Source: CAXBNB01 sp040222275
Lineage (GTDB): Bacteria; Bacteroidota; Bacteroidia; Cytophagales; Cyclobacteriaceae
NCBI GenBank assembly: GCA_040222275.1
Contig: JAVKDJ010000010.1
Coordinates: 186,001-250,000 of the forward strand
Length of the DNA: 64,000 nucleotides
Direction of reading: 5' to 3'
This document shows, one piece after another, positions 16,035 through 25,284 of this stretch; position 1 is the stretch's first letter, and every line of letters begins with the position of its first letter. The notes under the pieces were generated by a model. It worked only from the letters and a program-made list of their open reading frames with translations, had not been told where the DNA came from and ran no database searches. The translations under genes were made by a program, and so were the position numbers.

Positions 16035-16985
16035 ATGCCAAAAGATAGGTATTCAAAACCTGGATTGAACGACAATTGGAAGGTAGTGGTACTCGCAATA
16101 GTGGGTGCGGCTACCTTTTGGTTTTTCAACGCCCTCAACAAAAACTATGACACAAGGGTCAATTACCCGCTCGAGTTTGAGTTTGACCAGGACAGTGTGG
16201 TGGTCGTCGCGCCGCTTGCAGACGAAGTGCACGTGGATGTAAATGGCGGAGGGTGGAACCTGCTTCGAAAGACATTTTGGCTCAATTCTTCTCCGATCAG
16301 GATAGAATTGGAAAAACCCACCGAAGTGAAATTTTTCACCCAATCCACCCTGGTGCCCATTATTTCAGACCAGCTCGGAGGCCTCCGGCTCAACTATGTG
16401 GTTACAGATACGATTTTCATCAATATAGAAGAGAAAGTCTCCAAAAAAGTGAGAGTGGCCGTTGACAGTATGGCGGTACCTGTGGAAGACGGGTTCAGAG
16501 TAGTTTCGAAGATCAATTTGTCTCCTGATTCACTCGTATTGACCGGCCCCAAAAGCCTGATGGCCAATTTGAGGCCTGTGGTTTGGGGCAAGTTTGAGCA
16601 GGATGGGATTGACGGGAATTTTGATGCCAACATCCCTGTGGACCTTCCTGGAAATGGCCTGATAGCTTCCAACTTTAATGAAATCCATGTGGGGTTCGAA
16701 GTGGATAAATTTGTACGACATTCTATGGCTGTGGAAATAGAACCACTCAACTTTGCTTCCAATCCAGCCGCTTACCTGATGGATTCTGTGGTAAATATTA
16801 ATTTCATGGTGAGTGAGCGCAATACGGCAAATATGAAAGCGTCTGACTTTGGGGTAACTGCGGACTATTCTATGAGGAGCAGGTCAGATTCTACTATTAT
16901 CCCGGTGCTCCTGTATTTTCCCGATGGCATATCCGATATTCAGATAGTGCCGGGAAAGGTGAAAATACGCTATTCCCAAAACTGA
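16035..16985 (+). CDS. YbbR-like (CdaR-type) repeat protein
   Basis: The 316-residue protein has a cytosolic start, one transmembrane helix (WKVVVLAIVGAATFWFFNAL) and tandem YbbR beta-domains outside, as in VNYPLEFEFDQDSVVV and KVRVAVDSMAVPVEDGFRVV. In Firmicutes the YbbR protein CdaR regulates the diadenylate cyclase CdaA. In Bacteroidota the role is unproven and no cyclase gene is adjacent. The frame is open from a TTG at 16026, but the ATG at 16035 is the more natural start. coaE begins 1 nt after its stop. Confidence 0.85.
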   Translation: MPKDRYSKPGLNDNWKVVVLAIVGAATFWFFNALNKNYDTRVNYPLEFEFDQDSVVVVAPLADEVHVDVNGGGWNLLRKTFWLNSSPIRIELEKPTEVKFFTQSTLVPIISDQLGGLRLNYVVTDTIFINIEEKVSKKVRVAVDSMAVPVEDGFRVVSKINLSPDSLVLTGPKSLMANLRPVVWGKFEQDGIDGNFDANIPVDLPGNGLIASNFNEIHVGFEVDKFVRHSMAVEIEPLNFASNPAAYLMDSVVNINFMVSERNTANMKASDFGVTADYSMRSRSDSTIIPVLLYFPDGISDIQIVPGKVKIRYSQN

Positions 16986-16986
16986 C

Positions 16987-17577
16987 ATGTTACAAGTAGG
17001 TATTACAGGGGGCATAGGATCGGGAAAATCAACAGTCTGCAAAATTTTTCAAACACTTGGCGTGCCAATATATGATGCCGATAGCCAGGCTAAACGATTG
17101 ATGGCCACAGATAAAGCATTGGTTGCTTCCATAAAAGAAGAATTTGGCGAAGGGTCCTACCTGCCCAATGGTGATATCAACCGCGCCCATCTTGCCGAAA
17201 AGGCCTTTTCTTCCACAGAGCTAACAAAAAAACTCAATGCACTGGTACATCCTGCTGTTGCAAAGGATTATGCGACCTGGGCAGGTGCTCAAACTTCCCC
17301 ATATACTATCAAAGAGGCCGCCTTGCTGATAGAATCCGGCTCCTACCAGCAACTGGACAAGCTGATTGTAGTAACTGCCCCGATAGATTTGCGCATAACC
17401 CGCATCAAAAAGCGCGACCCTTTTCGCTCAGAACCGGAAATAAGAAATATCATGGCCAAGCAGCTCTCAGATCAGGAAAGGGAAGCCCGGGCCGATTTTA
17501 TCATTAAAAATGATGAATCTGAACTGGTGACAATGCAGGTGCTGGAGTTGGATAAATACTTTAGAATCCTGGTTTGA
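16987..17577 (+). CDS. coaE: Dephospho-CoA kinase
   Basis: CoaE phosphorylates the 3'-OH of dephospho-CoA, the last step of CoA synthesis. The 196 residues open with the P-loop VGITGGIGSGKSTVC (4-18), followed by the substrate motif GVPIYDADSQAK, the LID-region RITRIKKRDPF and the C-terminal NDESELVTMQV segment. The length fits the family. It is the last gene in the nusB-coaE run and converges on a minus-strand gene. Confidence 0.95.
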   Translation: MLQVGITGGIGSGKSTVCKIFQTLGVPIYDADSQAKRLMATDKALVASIKEEFGEGSYLPNGDINRAHLAEKAFSSTELTKKLNALVHPAVAKDYATWAGAQTSPYTIKEAALLIESGSYQQLDKLIVVTAPIDLRITRIKKRDPFRSEPEIRNIMAKQLSDQEREARADFIIKNDESELVTMQVLELDKYFRILV

Positions 17578-17596
17578 AACTCGTAAGAAGTGTTTC

Positions 17597-18430
17597 CTAA
17601 AACCCCTCCAGCTCTACCAATACAGGCAAGTGGTCAGACGGGTAGTAGTTGTCGTCCCTGCGATCGTCTATTTGCACATACTCCTTCACTTTCAGGTTTT
17701 TTGTAAAGATATAATCTATCCTTCTGGTCATTACCAGATCGGTTTTGAAACCGTTGGAAGTGCCTACAGGACCATAGGGTGCTTTCTCTGAGGTGGTTTT
17801 GGAGTCGTCCAATTGACTTTTAATAGTAGCGATGGCCTCATGCTCGGGCACCAAATTCAGGTCGCCCATGAATACAACTTTGTCCGTTCCAAGGTTCGTT
17901 TTTTTATTGATCATCTCCAAAATAAGTTTTGCAGAGTTTTTTCTGGCCTCTTCCCCTCTGTGGTCAAAATGCGTATTGAATACCCAGAAAGTTTTCCCGG
18001 TTTTTTTGTTTTTAAACCGGGCATAAGTGCATATTCGTTCCAGGGAGGCGTCCCATCCTTTTGATATTTTATCAGGCGTTTCTGAAAGCCAAAATGTAGA
18101 ATTTTCCAATACTTCCAGTGCCTGGGTATTATAAAATACGGCGGAGTATTCACCCTTGGTTTTACCGTCATCACGGCCTACACCCACATAGTCATAACTG
18201 TCGAGTGATTCATCCAGGTATTTTACCTGCTTTTCCAGCCCCTCCTGGATACCAAAAACCAATGGTTCATAATAATTGATCAATTGCACGACCTTGGATT
18301 TTCTATTGTCCCAAACGTTTTCACCGTCATTGTCATTGGCATAGCGTATGTTGTAGGTCATCATCTTTATGGGCTGGGCATTGGAAGCCCAGCAAAGTAG
18401 TATCAGGGCAAGGGTCAATAGTTTGTTCAT
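17597..18430 (-). CDS. Secreted endonuclease/exonuclease/phosphatase family protein
   Basis: The 277-residue protein has a signal peptide (1-18, LILLCWASNA) and the metal-dependent EEP fold: MTYNIRYAND, GIQEG with the catalytic-type Glu, NTHFDHRGEEARKNSA, MGDLNLVPEHEA and SDHLPVLVEL with the final His. Such enzymes cleave phosphodiesters in nucleic acids, sphingomyelin or inositol phosphates. The short extracytoplasmic form is common in Bacteroidota and its substrate is unknown. It is a single gene. Confidence 0.85.
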   Translation of the reverse strand: MNKLLTLALILLCWASNAQPIKMMTYNIRYANDNDGENVWDNRKSKVVQLINYYEPLVFGIQEGLEKQVKYLDESLDSYDYVGVGRDDGKTKGEYSAVFYNTQALEVLENSTFWLSETPDKISKGWDASLERICTYARFKNKKTGKTFWVFNTHFDHRGEEARKNSAKLILEMINKKTNLGTDKVVFMGDLNLVPEHEAIATIKSQLDDSKTTSEKAPYGPVGTSNGFKTDLVMTRRIDYIFTKNLKVKEYVQIDDRRDDNYYPSDHLPVLVELEGF

Positions 18431-18553
18431 GTAGCAGAGGAAATTTTAGAATACAATATGGATGCAAATGGTGAATTTAAGCATCTACTGCTAAATATGA
18501 GACTAGAATTTCGAAAATTTGAGGTTGAGGTAGAACCAGGTTATAGATTTTCA

Positions 18554-21199
18554 CTACTCAATAATGATACGCCTGGCCAATCCGGGGAGCTGGTCGCTTC
18601 TTAGGATATAAATACCTCTTGATAAGAAACTTTGTTGATGCCACGCATAATTGGTGCTTTTTGAACCATCTAGTCGAACTGCTTTCTGGTTCACAACCTG
18701 ACCCAGGTGATTGAGTAGTTTTAGCGTGATTTGCTGATTGGCAACACCCAGTATTTGCACATTAATTGTGTTGCCCTGGGAAGGGTTGGGACTCACTGAT
18801 AAAATAGGGATATCACTGATATTTATGTTTGCCGTTTTCCACTCATAGGCTTTGGTGGTGCCATCAAAGTCGGTTTGAAGCAACCGGTAGTAATTGAGGC
18901 CTGGTTCAGGCCTGTCATCGAACGTTTGGTATTTGATTGATTTGCTAGAGGTGCCTTTTCCACCGATAGTCTCTATTTGATTGATGGTTTCAAAATCACT
19001 AGTTCTCTCAATGGTAAAGTAGTCATTGTTTGTTTCCGTAGCTGTTTCCCAGGTCAGCTGGACCAACCCTCCCTTTGGCTGAACCTCGAAAGACATCAAG
19101 TCAACTGGCAATGTTTCGTCGTTTCCTGAGATGGCCCACGGTGAAAATGTATCGACACCAGGAACGCTAACATCGGTTCCCCCTGATGACTGGCCAGGCA
19201 AAGGTTGGTTCCAATCTTCACCGTTCCATCGTTGGGCTTGCAGGTTGGATATCGAACCCACCTCCGAGGCAGTGGCAGTAAATGTGATAGTGGCTGTGGG
19301 GGTGCTGCTGAAGCCCGATGGGCTAATGACCCAAAACCTGTCCACTGTATTGGCACTGTTGTCGCCATCAGTTCCATCAACATCCTCTACTCCTGCAGGG
19401 TAAGGGGTGTTTCCCGGCCCAGTGCCATAAGTGAATACATCTACGGCACCTGAAGCCCCTGCGCCTGCCACTGTAATATTAAAAGTAAATGGAATATAAT
19501 CGGATGAATTTACTCCAAATGGAAATAGATAACTGCCTGTATTGGTGCCCATCGCCCGGTTTATGCTTCCTGTCTCGCTATAGACAAAGCCACTTGTTCG
19601 GACTATCGCACCAGCAATATCATTGCTTATTGTCAATACATTGCCATTGAGGTCAAGCCCACCGTCTGTAAGTGTTAGCACATTGGTGACGTCTATAGCT
19701 GATGAAGAGAATATAACGTCCCCACCAGAATTGTTCACAATAATGTCGTAGAAGGTAAAATCGGCATTGTCGCTTACTGTTTGATCGCTGGATCCGTTGA
19801 ATGTTACACTGTTCGTGCCGGAGGAAAATGTGGAGGTACCGTTGAGGGTCCAGTTGCCACTGATAGAAATGTTGCCGCCCAGGGACTTTGCCCCCGTTCC
19901 GGAGAGTTCGAGTATGTTATACGATGTGGCCCTGATGGTTTGTGCACCGTTGGCAACATAATCCACAGTATTGCCTGCAGCCGTAGCTTCAAAAGTAGTT
20001 ACGGTCAAAGTACTTCCAGAATAATCCAATGTGCTGCCTGCCCCTTGGGTCCAGGTGCCCGACCCGGACAGGGCACCTGCCGCAGTTCTGGACATGGTCA
20101 CGTCATCGTTGTTTATGAAGTCAGAGTTATTATTAATAGTCGTAGCTCCACCGATGGTTAATTCTACGTTATTGTTGAAAGTTACCGATTGTGTGGATGA
20201 TTCTGATATAGTGAGCGCATCGGTTATGTTAACGGAGTTACCATCAAGGGTAATGGCAGTGGGTGACAGTATTGAATTGTTGGTGACCGTCATGTCACCT
20301 ATAGTCATTGTGCCATTGTTGATGATTTGATGGTTTTGGTTGTCAGTAAAATTGAGGGCAGCCCCATTGTTGCCGCCATTGGTCAGTTGTCCGCCGGAGT
20401 TGATGGTCACATCACCGGATTTTGATACGTCCAGACCGAAATTGCCAGAAAATGTGAGTGTGCCAGTGTTTTCAATTGTGAGTTGAGAGGCTTCAGAAGC
20501 ACTGGTGATGGTTACTACATCACTGTCTCCTATTACCACATCAGTGTATTCATTAGGTGTACAAGAGCAATTGCTACCACCCAGGGCAGTTCTCGACCAG
20601 GTGCCGGAAGTACCCCAGTTGGCAGTATTCCTGGAAAACAGCGTATTCATGACCGCTATATTATCGAAAGTGAGGAATTCGTTGACATTGAGGGTAAAGA
20701 CCCGCACCACTATTCGGATTTCGGTACCGTTGAGATAAGGGCTTTTACCGGATCCAGCTGTGGTTCCGTTAGTTGCTGTATGAAAGAGGGTTTCTGCCCC
20801 AAATCCAGAACCGGTATTGAGTTGATAATACACCCGCAGGTAGTCTCCTGTTTCGGTCAATACCGATGAGGTTTCTATATAAATGCTAACATCAGTAAAT
20901 CCGGAAATGGAAATATCAGGGGATGTCCACACACCTTCATTGCCTGTACCAGTACCGGCCCAGTCCAGCCTTCCTGCCGAAAAATAATTGTTGCCGCCTA
21001 GTGAACCTACCTCAAAGCTCCCGCCATTACAGCCTATACAAGAGCTGGTCCAGTTGCCACTGGGGCTTCCTGTTCCCGAGGTGTCCCCGCCAGACTCATC
21101 TTCAAAGTCCTCAGTCCATATTTGTGAATGGACTTGCGTATAAATCAAACTTAATAACAGGGATAGGACGATGTGTTTTGTAAACCTTAACATAGACAT
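18554..21199 (-). CDS. Large T9SS-secreted beta-rich surface protein
   Basis: The frame is open from a TTG at 21226, but the ATG at 21199 gives an ordinary signal peptide (SLLLSLIYTQVHSQ) and 881 residues. The body is a repetitive Asn/Thr/Ser/Gly-rich beta structure, with units like NSVTFNGSSDQTVSDNADFT and TLTDGGLDLNGNVLTISND, probably a beta-solenoid. A fibronectin-like segment with LPVDLMSFEV and VQLTWETATETNNDYFTIER follows. The C-terminus has the type A sorting signal (LSVSPNPSQGNTINVQIL ... GIYILRS) that directs export by the type IX system and surface attachment. It was probably an adhesin-like or matrix protein. No enzymatic domain is seen. Confidence 0.8.
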   Translation of the reverse strand: MSMLRFTKHIVLSLLLSLIYTQVHSQIWTEDFEDESGGDTSGTGSPSGNWTSSCIGCNGGSFEVGSLGGNNYFSAGRLDWAGTGTGNEGVWTSPDISISGFTDVSIYIETSSVLTETGDYLRVYYQLNTGSGFGAETLFHTATNGTTAGSGKSPYLNGTEIRIVVRVFTLNVNEFLTFDNIAVMNTLFSRNTANWGTSGTWSRTALGGSNCSCTPNEYTDVVIGDSDVVTITSASEASQLTIENTGTLTFSGNFGLDVSKSGDVTINSGGQLTNGGNNGAALNFTDNQNHQIINNGTMTIGDMTVTNNSILSPTAITLDGNSVNITDALTISESSTQSVTFNNNVELTIGGATTINNNSDFINNDDVTMSRTAAGALSGSGTWTQGAGSTLDYSGSTLTVTTFEATAAGNTVDYVANGAQTIRATSYNILELSGTGAKSLGGNISISGNWTLNGTSTFSSGTNSVTFNGSSDQTVSDNADFTFYDIIVNNSGGDVIFSSSAIDVTNVLTLTDGGLDLNGNVLTISNDIAGAIVRTSGFVYSETGSINRAMGTNTGSYLFPFGVNSSDYIPFTFNITVAGAGASGAVDVFTYGTGPGNTPYPAGVEDVDGTDGDNSANTVDRFWVISPSGFSSTPTATITFTATASEVGSISNLQAQRWNGEDWNQPLPGQSSGGTDVSVPGVDTFSPWAISGNDETLPVDLMSFEVQPKGGLVQLTWETATETNNDYFTIERTSDFETINQIETIGGKGTSSKSIKYQTFDDRPEPGLNYYRLLQTDFDGTTKAYEWKTANINISDIPILSVSPNPSQGNTINVQILGVANQQITLKLLNHLGQVVNQKAVRLDGSKSTNYAWHQQSFLSRGIYILRSDQLPGLARRIIIE

Positions 21200-21226
21200 T
21201 TTCAGAGAGTTAGCTGGTTTATTCAA

Positions 21227-21625
21227 AGTACTAAAAATGAATTGATTAACTAGTGACCTTCAATTTTTTTTCGATGAATTAGGCTAAAAATTGTCTCAAT
21301 AGGTAAAAAATCGTTCATAAATTGCCAAAGCGCTTAATTTGTGTTTTTGGTCTAAAAATTTGGATATTTAGAATATGTTCTTAAAAAACACAGGAAATAT
21401 CAGTATGTACGGAGTAGTCTAAGCAGTTATCCTGGTATCTTATAAAGATTAATCTCACTTGCTTCCTTTATATTGGTCATATTACATTGGCTGTTTCGGT
21501 CCGATTTGGCGATGGTACGAGAATTGATCTGTTGGCCTCAAAAAGGCAGGAACAGGACAGAAGTAGGAATGAGTTGGTTTATTTTTAGATAAATGTAGCG
21601 TGAATGGTTAAATTGACCCCTTATA
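21227..21625. other. Divergent intergenic region, no feature recognised
   Basis: About 400 bp of AT-rich sequence between two divergently transcribed T9SS cargo genes. It presumably carries both promoters, but I see no full TAnnTTTG box, hairpin or repeat in it. Confidence 0.5.
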
Positions 21626-23605
21626 ATGCTTTTGAAGATGGGTATTAGAGATATGCGATTGTTTTGTTTGGTTTGCCTGGTGAGTTGTATTATTAACTAC
21701 CAGGCCAATGCCCAATTTTTTGAAGAAATTGGTGAAACGTCAGGCATTCAGTTGCTTCATACAGATCCACATGTGATAGGTGGTGGAGCTGGTGTATTCG
21801 ATTTCAATAATGACGGCTTATTGGATATATATATAACAGGAGGCGACAACCGTGACCATCTATACCTCAATAGTATGAGTGGTGAATTCTCCGAAGTAGG
21901 CATTGATGCCGGCATAGCAATTACTGAAGATGTTGCGACGGTGGGTGTAGCCATAGGGGACATAGACAACAATGGGTATGACGACATACTGGTGACTACT
22001 AGGGACAATGCCGAAAATATACTTTGGTACAATAACGGGGATGGTACAGTAACCAACATTGCCATAAGTGCCGGTCTGGTGGAGCAAGCCTGGAGTACTT
22101 CTGCCTCGTTTGGTGATTACAATCTGGATGGTTTTCTGGATATCTACATAACCAATTATGTGTCTTATGTGCACACAGATCCCATCCTGTTCTACACCGA
22201 TGAAATGGAGGGCCAGGCCAATTTTATGTATATCAACAATGGGGACAAAACCTTTAGCCAGATAGCGGACAAGCTGGGAGTGGATGATACGGGTGCCGGT
22301 TTGGCTGTGACTTTTTCAGATTTGGACCATGACAATGACCTGGATATTTATGTGGGAAATGATTTTCCAAACAAATTCGGAACCTGCCTGCTTTTTGAAA
22401 ACATGTACCCACTAGACACCTTTAGGAATATAGCTGAAGATTCGAGAACAGACATCAACGCCTTTGCAATGGGTATTGGCATTGGAGACTACAACAACGA
22501 TGATGCCCTGGATATTTATGTCACGAATATCGGCAACAACTACCTGCTAAGAAATAACAAAAACGGCACTTTTAGCGACAAAGCCTTCAACTCGAATGCA
22601 CGATGTGTGGAACCAGTATCATGGGGTGCCTTTTTTTTCGATTACGATAATGACAGCCATCTGGACTTGTTTGTGGCCACAGGGGGGATGCTCGAAGATG
22701 ATCAGAACCAGGAACAACCCAATCACCTGATAAAAGGTAGCCCGTCAAGGTTGTTTGAAGAGGAACCAGAGGCTGATGAACTCAGAAAACCCAGCCGATC
22801 GCGTGGCACTGCTTTCGGGGATTTCGATAATGACGGCAATCAGGATATCGTATTGGTAAACATTGATTATTCAAACGGACCGGCAGACAAATCCAGACTC
22901 TTCCGGAGCAAGGGTACAGAAAATCACTGGCTCGGAGTAAAATTGCAGGGGGTAGAGGGCAACAGGAATGGGTATGGGGCCAAAGTGAGGGTATATGAGG
23001 GGGAGCAATTTTGGCTACAGGAGCTAAGCGGGGGATCAGGGTATCTGTCACAAAATTCTGCCATACTTCATTTCGGGGTGGAACACCGAACGAGCGTTGA
23101 TAGTATAGAGGTGACCTGGCTGGGGGGCAATAAACAGGTGCTCAAGGAAGTGCAAGCTGACCAAACTGTAACCATTGTCGAACAATGCTATACTATTGAA
23201 ACCCTTCAAGATACTGTTTGCGCTGAGGAGGGTATGGTTATCGATGGTAAAATCAGGACAGAGTCGGGTACTTACGAAGAGATCATAGACAATGCAGAGG
23301 GGTGTGACACAAGACGGGTGATAGAGCTCACAGTGAATAGGTGTGTTACTGCTATCCCATCTATAGAAGTCGAAGTTAAGGTATATCCTAATCCTGCCAT
23401 TCAATCGTTTACAATCGAGGTAGATGGCAATGAGGCCGGGGCAAGTTTTTTTTCGGTATTTAATTTGTCTGGCGAAAAGGTGTTGCAGGGTAGGTTGAAT
23501 GCTGGTAAAACGGAGGTAAGTTTGAAAAACGTTTCATCTGGCACTTATTTGGTGCACCTAGGAAATGGATGGGCACTGCGTCCTTTCAAGTTGATTAAGC
23601 GCTGA
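21626..23605 (+). CDS. CRTAC1-like FG-GAP/VCBS repeat protein with ASPIC/UnbV domain and T9SS signal
   Basis: The 659-residue secreted protein has a signal peptide (ending INYQANAQF) and about six FG-GAP/VCBS blades with calcium-binding loops such as DFNNDGLLDIYITGG, DIDNNGYDDILVTTRD, DYNNDDALDIYVTN and DFDNDGNQDIVLVN. An ASPIC/UnbV domain follows (NHWLGVKLQGVEGNRNGYGA ... SGYLSQ). After a Cys-containing linker, the C-terminus has a type A T9SS sorting domain (VKVYPNPAIQSF ... SGTYLVHL). The fold is an extracellular beta-propeller, likely for cell surface binding. It is divergent from the other T9SS protein at 18554-21199. Confidence 0.88.
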   Translation: MLLKMGIRDMRLFCLVCLVSCIINYQANAQFFEEIGETSGIQLLHTDPHVIGGGAGVFDFNNDGLLDIYITGGDNRDHLYLNSMSGEFSEVGIDAGIAITEDVATVGVAIGDIDNNGYDDILVTTRDNAENILWYNNGDGTVTNIAISAGLVEQAWSTSASFGDYNLDGFLDIYITNYVSYVHTDPILFYTDEMEGQANFMYINNGDKTFSQIADKLGVDDTGAGLAVTFSDLDHDNDLDIYVGNDFPNKFGTCLLFENMYPLDTFRNIAEDSRTDINAFAMGIGIGDYNNDDALDIYVTNIGNNYLLRNNKNGTFSDKAFNSNARCVEPVSWGAFFFDYDNDSHLDLFVATGGMLEDDQNQEQPNHLIKGSPSRLFEEEPEADELRKPSRSRGTAFGDFDNDGNQDIVLVNIDYSNGPADKSRLFRSKGTENHWLGVKLQGVEGNRNGYGAKVRVYEGEQFWLQELSGGSGYLSQNSAILHFGVEHRTSVDSIEVTWLGGNKQVLKEVQADQTVTIVEQCYTIETLQDTVCAEEGMVIDGKIRTESGTYEEIIDNAEGCDTRRVIELTVNRCVTAIPSIEVEVKVYPNPAIQSFTIEVDGNEAGASFFSVFNLSGEKVLQGRLNAGKTEVSLKNVSSGTYLVHLGNGWALRPFKLIKR

Positions 23606-23730
23606 TTTAAAGTCTTGCTTTAGGGTACCAATGAAATGGCCTGTTTTCCATTATCCTTATTTTCTGAGAATAAGCTTAACCAATTCAGCTCGTTAGCATT
23701 AACTTAGTGTGACAAACAAATACGACTGAT

Positions 23731-23904
23731 ATGGGAAGGTTGAGCTGGAATCCAAATGTTGATCCCGAGCAAGAAGACAGGGATGAATTTCTGAAACTTT
23801 CGAGCGGGAAAAGGTGGGCGTATCGAATGCGCCTGATTGTGAAGTCAAAAAAACTCCCCAAGGGGGCAGGTCAATTTAAGAAAAAGAAAATTGAATGGAC
23901 TTGA
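23731..23904 (+). CDS. Small basic hypothetical protein
   Basis: A 57-codon ORF from ATG 23731 to TGA 23904. The protein (MGRLSWNPNVDPEQEDRDEF... KKKKIEWT) has an acidic middle and a strongly basic end, with no signal peptide or transmembrane helix. The regular codon use and distinct composition suggest a real small gene. I do not recognise the family with certainty. Together with the 52-residue basic protein at 25040 it brackets the DUF2721 and HTH genes. Confidence 0.45.
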   Translation: MGRLSWNPNVDPEQEDRDEFLKLSSGKRWAYRMRLIVKSKKLPKGAGQFKKKKIEWT

Positions 23905-23931
23905 AATCTCCCAATCTATATATAGCTCTAC

Positions 23932-24324
23932 CTATTCCTCCATATCTTTCAATTCCAAGTCCAGGGCTTTCGTGGAGATTTGAATCTCAATAAGCGATAG
24001 AATGAGCGAAACCAGCAATGAAATGAGGCTTGCCCCGAACACGTAGTAGGCGATGTCCAGGCTGTTTTGGAAGAGGAGAAACATGCACAATACAGTAAGC
24101 AGAAAACTCAATATACCGAAGGCCTGCATATTCCTGATCAGAAAAAGCCTAAGCCTTAGGTTTTTGATCTGGCCGCCAATAATGCTGTCATGCCCGCTAT
24201 CAGTGTAGCGTTTGTAAAGGCTTCTGATCAAAGTAGCAACCGCCAGGAAGCGGTTGGTATAGGCCAGCAATAGCAACGTGATGGCAGGAAACAATAGAGC
24301 CGGAGTGGATATTTCGAGGTTCAT
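23932..24324 (-). CDS. DUF2721 membrane protein
   Basis: The frame is open from a TTG at 24342, but ATG 24324 gives 130 residues beginning MNLEISTPALLFPAITLLLL. It has an N-terminal transmembrane helix, a cytosolic stretch rich in Arg/Lys (LIRSLYKRY, IKNLRLRLFLIRNM), and two more helices (about 72-92 and 97-117). This layout is that of DUF2721 proteins, small inner-membrane proteins of unknown function. It lies downstream of an HTH regulator on the same strand with a 71-nt gap, so cotranscription is possible. Confidence 0.75.
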   Translation of the reverse strand: MNLEISTPALLFPAITLLLLAYTNRFLAVATLIRSLYKRYTDSGHDSIIGGQIKNLRLRLFLIRNMQAFGILSFLLTVLCMFLLFQNSLDIAYYVFGASLISLLVSLILSLIEIQISTKALDLELKDMEE

Positions 24325-24395
24325 AAGGTTAATGGGTGTCAACTTTGCAATGAGCGGGTAATTTTACAAAGCCAACGTGCACGAGGCAAAACGGT

Positions 24396-24848
24396 TTAAA
24401 GGTTTTTCAACTTTTCTTCGAGCGTTAGTATCTTTTCTTTTAACGACAGAATAACATCGTCCTTAAGCACAATGATTTCTTTGAGGTCAGTTATTTTTTC
24501 TTTGAGCATTTTTATTTCAAAATCTTTGTCTGCTATCGCCTGGGCCTTGTCACTGATCTTTTCGGAGATTTCCTCCTTTATTTTATTGATCCCCTTAAAG
24601 TACTCTACAGGGTCTTCATTGAAATAAGAAAGCTCTTCGGCATCAGGATCTATTCTTAAGTGTGGAAAATACTCCCGCATGTCCAATCTGAGCGATTTGC
24701 CTAATAAAATCAGGTTTTCGTTGGGGATTTTCTCCATGGCACACCAGTTGGTTATTGTATTTCTACTCTTGTTAATCCGCGCCGCTATCGTTTTTATGTG
24801 CACACCAGATTGTGCGATAATGCCTTTTAGTTTGTTGCCATGATGCAT
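24396..24848 (-). CDS. HTH regulator with C-terminal coiled coil
   Basis: The frame is open from 24893, but ATG 24848 (MHHGNKLKGII) gives a compact 150-residue protein. Residues 5-55 form an XRE-like helix-turn-helix (KLKGIIAQSGVHIKTIAARI, NKSRNTITNWCAMEKIPNEN). Residues 75-150 are a long coiled coil with heptad Leu/Ile (IKMLKEKITDLKEIIVLKDD...). The shape resembles phage-type repressors in which the coiled coil drives oligomerisation. The promoter side (24916-24939) carries three TGTGC half-sites, probably its own operator. It is not attached to a visible prophage. Confidence 0.7.
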   Translation of the reverse strand: MHHGNKLKGIIAQSGVHIKTIAARINKSRNTITNWCAMEKIPNENLILLGKSLRLDMREYFPHLRIDPDAEELSYFNEDPVEYFKGINKIKEEISEKISDKAQAIADKDFEIKMLKEKITDLKEIIVLKDDVILSLKEKILTLEEKLKNL

Positions 24849-24915
24849 AACAGGGCAAATCTGTACAAAAGGAGGGGAACTTCGTTGAGCCAATATGCAC
24901 TCGGTAAAATATTAT

Positions 24916-24939
24916 TGTGCATACACGCACAAAATGTGC
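24916..24939. promoter_or_regulatory. Three-half-site operator upstream of the HTH gene
   Basis: TGTGC (24916-24920), GCACA (24927-24931) and TGTGC (24935-24939) form two overlapping palindromes with 6-nt and 3-nt centres, 68-91 nt before the HTH start. More copies (TGTGCACA at 24797, TGTGC at 24811) fall inside the HTH-coding region. The pattern suggests autoregulation by a multimeric repressor. Confidence 0.5.
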
Positions 24940-25039
24940 ATAATTCATTATTATTGTAACCACAACGATCAGATAGCCAGCTTGCTATAGGACTGCCCAT
25001 GACTGATAATGTAGGTTATAAAACAAAGTTTTAAAAAAA

Positions 25040-25198
25040 ATGTCAATATTCAGGTATTTGGAAAATGAGCAGAAAGATGTCCACGGACTGCCTCCAGCCA
25101 GGGGGAGCAAGGCTGAAAGGATTTTGAAAGATTACTACAAGTCAATGCTCAGGAAAAGAAACAAGCAAAACAGGTCGGGCAAGGGCAAACGAAAGTAG
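25040..25198 (+). CDS. Small basic hypothetical protein
   Basis: A 52-codon ORF from ATG 25040 to TAG 25198. The sequence MSIFRYLENEQKDVHGLPPA is followed by a lysine/arginine-rich half (KAERILKDYYKSMLRKRNKQ...). It lacks any signal or membrane segment, and the basic end suggests nucleic-acid or ribosome contact. I do not recognise the family. It is divergent from the HTH gene, so the operator at 24916-24939 could also serve it. Confidence 0.4.
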   Translation: MSIFRYLENEQKDVHGLPPARGSKAERILKDYYKSMLRKRNKQNRSGKGKRK

Positions 25199-25284
25199 CA
25201 CCTGCAAGTGCCTACAGGGGTTGTTTGTTGATAGCGATACCCTCTGCTACAAGACCTCTTTTGGGCGCAATGTCTCGAATACAC

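Noticed and set aside
19781..20869. Several long plus-strand ORFs inside the T9SS protein gene
   Set aside because: They mirror the repetitive Thr/Asn/Ser-coding strand and have no family resemblance.
23640..23700. A short palindrome around CTTATT...AATAAG after the CRTAC1 gene as a terminator
   Set aside because: The arms have only six pairs and no U-run; too weak to call.
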